64,000 nucleotides of DNA from Saccopteryx bilineata (taxonomy: Eukaryota; Chordata; Mammalia; Chiroptera; Emballonuridae), in the NCBI RefSeq assembly GCF_036850765.1, contig NC_089493.1, forward strand, positions 295,834,349 through 295,898,348, read 5' to 3'. A program made the translations under genes and the position numbers. This document shows positions 23,258-29,200 of this stretch, piece after piece (positions within the stretch are counted from its first letter, which is position 1; the number at the start of each line of letters is the position of its first letter). The notes under the pieces are model-generated. The model had not been told where the DNA came from. It saw nothing but the letters and a program-made list of their open reading frames with translations, and did no database searches.

Positions 23258-26200
23258 AAATGAAAAAAGAAAGCAATCAGTGAACAACTGTGGTGCTGCA
23301 ACAAAGAGTTGTTGCTTCTTATCTCTCTCCCTTCCTGTCTGAGTGTGTCTTACTAAAAAAAAAGGGGGGGGGGGAGAACATTTGAATTTATAAAATAACT
23401 CAACTTTTTACTTTTTAACTGGAATCTCTGAATTCAAACAACTCTGCCTCTGGACTGTCCCATTGCTCTTTCTTTTAGCGAGAGAGAGGGGAACAGACAG
23501 GAAGGGAGAGAGATGAGAAGCATCAACTTGTAGTTGTGGCTTCTTAGTTGTTTGTTGATTGCTTCTCATATGTGCCTTGACTGGGGGCTACAGCAGACCT
23601 AGTGACCCCTTGATCAAGCCAGCGACCATGGGGTCATGTCTGAGCCCGTGCTCAAGCTGATGGCCCCGCATTCATGTCGGTGAGCCCGTGTTCAAGCCTG
23701 TAACTTCGGGGTTTGGAACCTGGGTCCGCCACGGCCCAGGCCAACGCTCCACGGCGCCACCGCCTGGTCAGGCTGCCCCATTGCTCTTAACCCTAGAAAG
23801 CCCGAGCCCCGCCTCTTCACGCTGTGTGGAAGCAGACACTCCTGACTGCTTTGTAAACGGCCAGCTGTAGGGGTCGGGCCAGCTGTAGGGGTCGGGGCAG
23901 CTGTAGGGGTCGGGCCAGCTGTAGGGGTCGGGCCAGCTGTAGGGGTCGGGGCAGCTGTAGGGGTCGGGGCAGCTGTAGGGGACGGGCCAGCTGTAGGGGA
24001 CGGGCCAGCTGTAGGGGTCGGGCCAGCTGTAGGGGTCGGGCGAGGGGTCCAGGGGTGGCTGTGGTCCAGGAGAGAGACATGGGGGAGGGGGGTGGGGACG
24101 GACGGACAGAGGGACTCAAACCAGAGAGCTCTGTTGGTCTCTGAGAGTCCCTGCTCTGCTGTACCCAGTTGAAGCCCAGGGAACCAGGGCCCTTTGCAAC
24201 CAGATCTAATTTTCCAGAAGTCTTGTTTCTGTGTGCTCTGTTCTTAGTTTAAAATGCTCTCTATTTTAAAAGCGTGAAGGACAGCACGTCTCCAGGTCGC
24301 GTGGGCTGCGGGGGTCCCTGTGTCGGGGGTGGGCCAGAGCCCTTTCCATTTGTAAGTGTGGAGCCAACAGCCTTGGCTTCCCCCCCAGGCTGCACCTTCG
24401 TCGGCTGCTGAGCAGCGGGACCCGGAGGCGCCAGCTGGTGGGGCAGCTGCAGGTGCTGGTGGAGGAGGCGTTCGGGAGTCAGCTGCCAGACAGGGCTGTC
24501 CTGGACCCGGCCCACGTGGAGAGGGTCCTCCTGCTGAGACAGGTGTGGGGCTGGGGGCCCGGGAGAGCGAGGCCGTGGTGGCACCCCCTCCCAGCGCGTC
24601 CGCCCTGTCCCCAGTGCACTGAATGGCTGCTTCTCCCGCCAGGGTCACATCTGCCGCTTGCAGGACCTGGTCTCTCCAGAACACTCCTACCTGTGGACGC
24701 GCCCCACTGTGGGCCGGGAGCAGCTGGGTGCCCTCTCGGAGAAGGTGGATGTGATTGCCAAGCACGTGCTGGGGTGAGTCCCGCGGGCTGAGCTCAAGGT
24801 GCCCTGCCCCCCTTCCCTCGCTTTCCCCGGGTCCCCACACCCCAGGGCTGAGTGGCTGGGCCCGCGGTACAACCCCAGGCCTGTGAGAGGTCCTTGGTGA
24901 GCTGATTGCTCGCTGATCCTCCTGGGACAAAGGGTGCCCAGAGGAGCCCACACTACCCAAAGAAGCAATGCTTCCAGGCTCTGGGCTGGCCCGCCTGGGT
25001 GCCATCCCGGTCCCCTCTCACCTGGGTGTCCCCGGCCCAGACGGCTGCACTTTGGCCAAGTTGCTGCACCTGTCAGAGCTCCTGTGTCCTCACATGGAAG
25101 GTGGGACACTCGCTCTTACTGTAACGGTGCAAGAACGTTTGTGATGACGAGGGCGGACAGCACCATGAAGGGGGCTGACTGCTCTGTAACTGTGGTCAGA
25201 ACCAGGGCTGGCTTGAGTCTTAACAGGGGGTCCAGAAATAATGTCAGCAAGACCCAGTGTCTCTGCCTGCCCCTCTGACTGCCCACACTGCCCACCCCGG
25301 CCTCTCTGCAGAGACTGGACAGTAGCTGGAGGGCGGGATTCTCTTCCTGGTCCTACGGTACAGGGCAAACAGCTTTCCTCCGTGTCTCCGAGGTCCTGCC
25401 GCCCCTCGGTTTTGCTCTCGTGCACTTGGTCCCCGGTGGCTCACGGACCAGCCAGGGTTCAGCCAGAGGAGGAAGAAGGACTCAAGGAGGCGGACAGGAC
25501 ACTCCTGCCCCTTAGAGACCCGGTTAAAGAGCTACATGTTCATTTCCAACTGTGTCCTGCTCGCCAGACCCCTGTCCTAGGGCCATGCCAAGCTACAAGG
25601 GAGTCTGGAAAATGGACCTTTCTAATTTGGCAGCTATGTGCCAGCTAAAAATTTTGTCACTACATAGAAAAGCGAGAACAGTCACTTGTCTAAAACAATA
25701 TAGCCAGCCAGCTGGAGGGTCAGGGTTCAAACCCAGGTAGGCTGGGGCGAGACCACAGGTCTGATGGTGACGGCTCTTGCTGCTTCCTGGTGTGAAGTGC
25801 TCAGACACTGCCGCCATCTAGAAACCTTCGCTCTGTTGTTATAATGTATCGAGGAGGTAAGAGTACAAGCATACGGCGAGGAATATAAATGGTCGAGAGG
25901 ATTTATAGCAAAAATCGTTTATAGCTACTCCAGCCCCCAACAGAAGGGCAGCCACACTTAGCAGTTTCTTTTGTGGATTGCTCAGTTCAGGGATACTGTA
26001 TGTGTATCTAACGGTATTCTTATTTTAAAATTTTTAAATTTAATACTTTGTTATTAATGCATTCAAACATTTTAAGCCTGGATTTAAAACCTAAAAATGA
26101 TGTGAAGGTATATATTGGGAGTCCCATTTTTATTTTATTTTATTATTTTTAGAGAGAGGAGACAGAGAGAGAGAGAAGGGAGGGAGGAGCAGAAAGCATC

Positions 26201-29200
26201 AACTCCCATATGTGCCTTGATCAGGGAAGCCCGGGGTTTCGAACCAGCGACCTCAGTGTTCCAGGTTGATGCTTTTACCCACTGCGCCACCACAGGTCAG
26301 GCGGGAGTCCCATTTTTAATCCTTGTTTCCCATTTGCCTCATTCCAGAAACCTCTATATGTTACTACTGTTTTTTATTTTTTAGAGAGAAAAGCTGGAAG
26401 GGAGAAAGGAGAGGAAGAGAAAGATGAGAAGCATTAGCTCATTGCTTTATGTTAGCTGTTCATTGATTGCTTCTCATACGTGCCTTATTGGGGCGAGGGC
26501 TCAAGGTGAGCCAGTGACTCTTTGCTCAAGCCAGCGACCTTGGGATTATGTTGATGATCCCACACTCAAGCTGGCAAGCCTGCGTTTAAGCTGGTGACCT
26601 TGGGGTTTTGAACTGAGGCCCTCAGTGTTCCGGGTCAACGCTCTGTCCACTGTGCCATTAGCAGTCAAGCACTGGTATTCTTAATTAAAGCTAAATATTC
26701 CTTCTCTCTTCCCCCCCCCTTTTTTTTACACAAAAGGCACAAACAATAACTGTTCCATGTCTTTTTCTTCGTTCACTTAACGTATGTTTTGATTGGTCAG
26801 CATTCTCATTCCCTTCTGCTACATTGTTACACCGCTTTACAGTGATTTATTTAGCACCCTCCTACTGACGGACATTTGGGTTGCTTCCAGGTTTTGCTGT
26901 TAAAACGATGCTGTGATGAGTGACCTTGAATAGACATCATGCAGCATATTTGCCAAGAGCTCTTATCATTAGAAATGCTTCTCCCTTGACTGTGCACGTT
27001 CCACCGCAGGGCCTGTGAGTTGTGGTTCCCTGGCACTCATGTCTTGATTCCTCCTGCCGCGGGAACTGTTTTTAGAGGTGCTCTGGGGCTGCCACTCAGG
27101 ACAGGAAAGCTGCCACGTGACTGGTCAGAGGCTACCAGATCTTTTAGAGTCCCTGTGTAAATAAGTCACGTGACTCGGTTCATGCTAGGAGAGGAGTGGC
27201 GACTCCTGTCTCAAGTTGGAATGCTCAAGCCCTAGGGTCAGCAAGGTGGGCTGTCTGCGCCCAAGGGCCATCCGTTCTGGTCACTTAGGAAGCCGGTCCC
27301 TGAGCCGGCAGCACTGCACGCTGAGCCGGCCCCTGGAGCAGAGCAGGCCGGCCCCCAGGTGTCCCAGCGGACGCCAGGGACCCTTGGCCTCAGTCCCTGG
27401 GCAGTGTGGGCCGGCTCCTCCCCACCTGGTGCCCTTCTCCTGCACTCCGAATCAGGGTGAAGTTTTTGCAAGTCCAGCTCTAACTGAACAGAATTCCTCT
27501 TGAACTCAAGCACACTTTTGGGAGAGGGTCTCAGCAGACTGCCAGGGAAGGGTGACGGTCGCCGCCCGTGGAGCTTGGAGCCCTGGGCGCTCTCACCTGT
27601 GAGCGAGGACTGTCCAGCATGCCGGGCAGGGCCCTGCCTGGGGCTTGGAGCCCTGGGCGCTCTCACCTGTGAGCGAGGACTGTCCAGCATGCCGGGCAGG
27701 GCCCTGCCTGGGGCTTGGAGCCCTGGGCGCTCTCACCTGTGAGCGAGGACTGTCCAGCATGCCGGGCAGGGCCCTGACTGGGGCTTGGAGCCCTGGGCGC
27801 TCTCACCTGTGAGCGAGGACTGTCCAGCATGCCGGGCAGGGCCCTGACTGGGGCTTGGAGCCCTGGGCGCTCTCACCTGTGAGCGAGGACTGTCCAGCAT
27901 GCCGGGCAGGGCCCTGCCTGGGGCTTGGAGCCCTGGGCGCTCTCACCTGTGAGCGAGGACTGTCCAGCATGCCGGGCAGGGCCCTGACTGGGGCTTGGAG
28001 CCCTGGGCGCTCTCACCTGTGAGCGAGGACTGTCCAGCATGCCGGGCAGGGCCCTGACTGGGGCTTGGAGCCCTGGGCGCTCTCACCTGTGAGCGAGGAC
28101 TGTCCAGCATGCCGGGCAGGGCCCTGACTGGGGCTTGGAGCCCTGGGCGCTCTCACCTGTGAGCGAGGACTGTCCAGCATGCCGGGCAGGGCCCTGACTG
28201 GGGCTTGGAGCCCTGGGCGCTCTCACCTGTGAGCGAGGACTGTCCAGCATGCCGGGCAGGGCCCTGCCTGGGGCTGCGGCTGTGGCCTCCCAATGGCTTT
28301 CTCTGCGCTTCCGCATGGTCGCCCCAGAAGGCTCTCCGCCCGGGTCCCGAAGCCGGGCTTCAGGTTGCATCCTGCCGGCCTGTACCTGACTCATTCCCGG
28401 TTCCTTCTTAGATCCTCTTGCGAGGTCTCCGAGCTCTTGGGTGTAGTAAATACTGGCTCATTCTTCACATTTTATTGAAACATAAGATCTGATATTTCAG
28501 AGTACTTGCTACTGCTCAGGCAGTGCACTCCGTGCGCCCCGTGTTTGTTACCCACAGCCTCCTTCTGTGGGGTGTGGACGCCGTTGTCACCCCGCATTAC
28601 AGGTGAGAGACCCGAGTCACAGACGCCAGCACGGAGGTAGCCCCAGTGAGTGGTCTGCTCGTACCCGCTCAGCTCCCGTTGTGCCCGTGTGCCTGGGGCC
28701 TGCGTGCCTGTGGTCCGCTGGCTGTTTCTCTTCCTGACTCGGACGGGGGCGGGTCCAGTAGCTACTTCCTCCCTCCCTTCCCCCCAAGCAGGCCTGGACG
28801 TGGGCTGTGCTGTTTATATCGCTGTTGACCGACTCTCTTCACATTCTTGCTCCCCCACCCCGCCGCCATGGGCCCTGCAGGCCCCTCACAGACTGGCCCT
28901 TTTCCAGGCTTTTCGAGGGACCCGGTGCGAGCCTGACTCAGGACGTGCTGAATGCAGCACTGAAGAAGCTGTCGGACGGCCTGCCCGGCACCAAGCACAG
29001 CGACGTGATGCGGCTCCTGCGCATGGCCCTCAGTGGACAGCGGGTGAGGCGGGAGGGCAGGCGGGCGGGGCTGGCCCGGGCACCGAGCACAGTGATGTGA
29101 TGCGGCTCCTGCGCATGGCCCTCAGTGGACAGTGGGCGGGCGGGGCTGGCCCGGGCACCGAGCACAGCGACGTGATGCGGCTCCTGCGCATGGCCCTCAG

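Noticed and set aside
27571..28275. CRISPR-like regular repeats
   Set aside because: The 70-bp units are contiguous with no unique spacers, in an intron of a mammalian gene.
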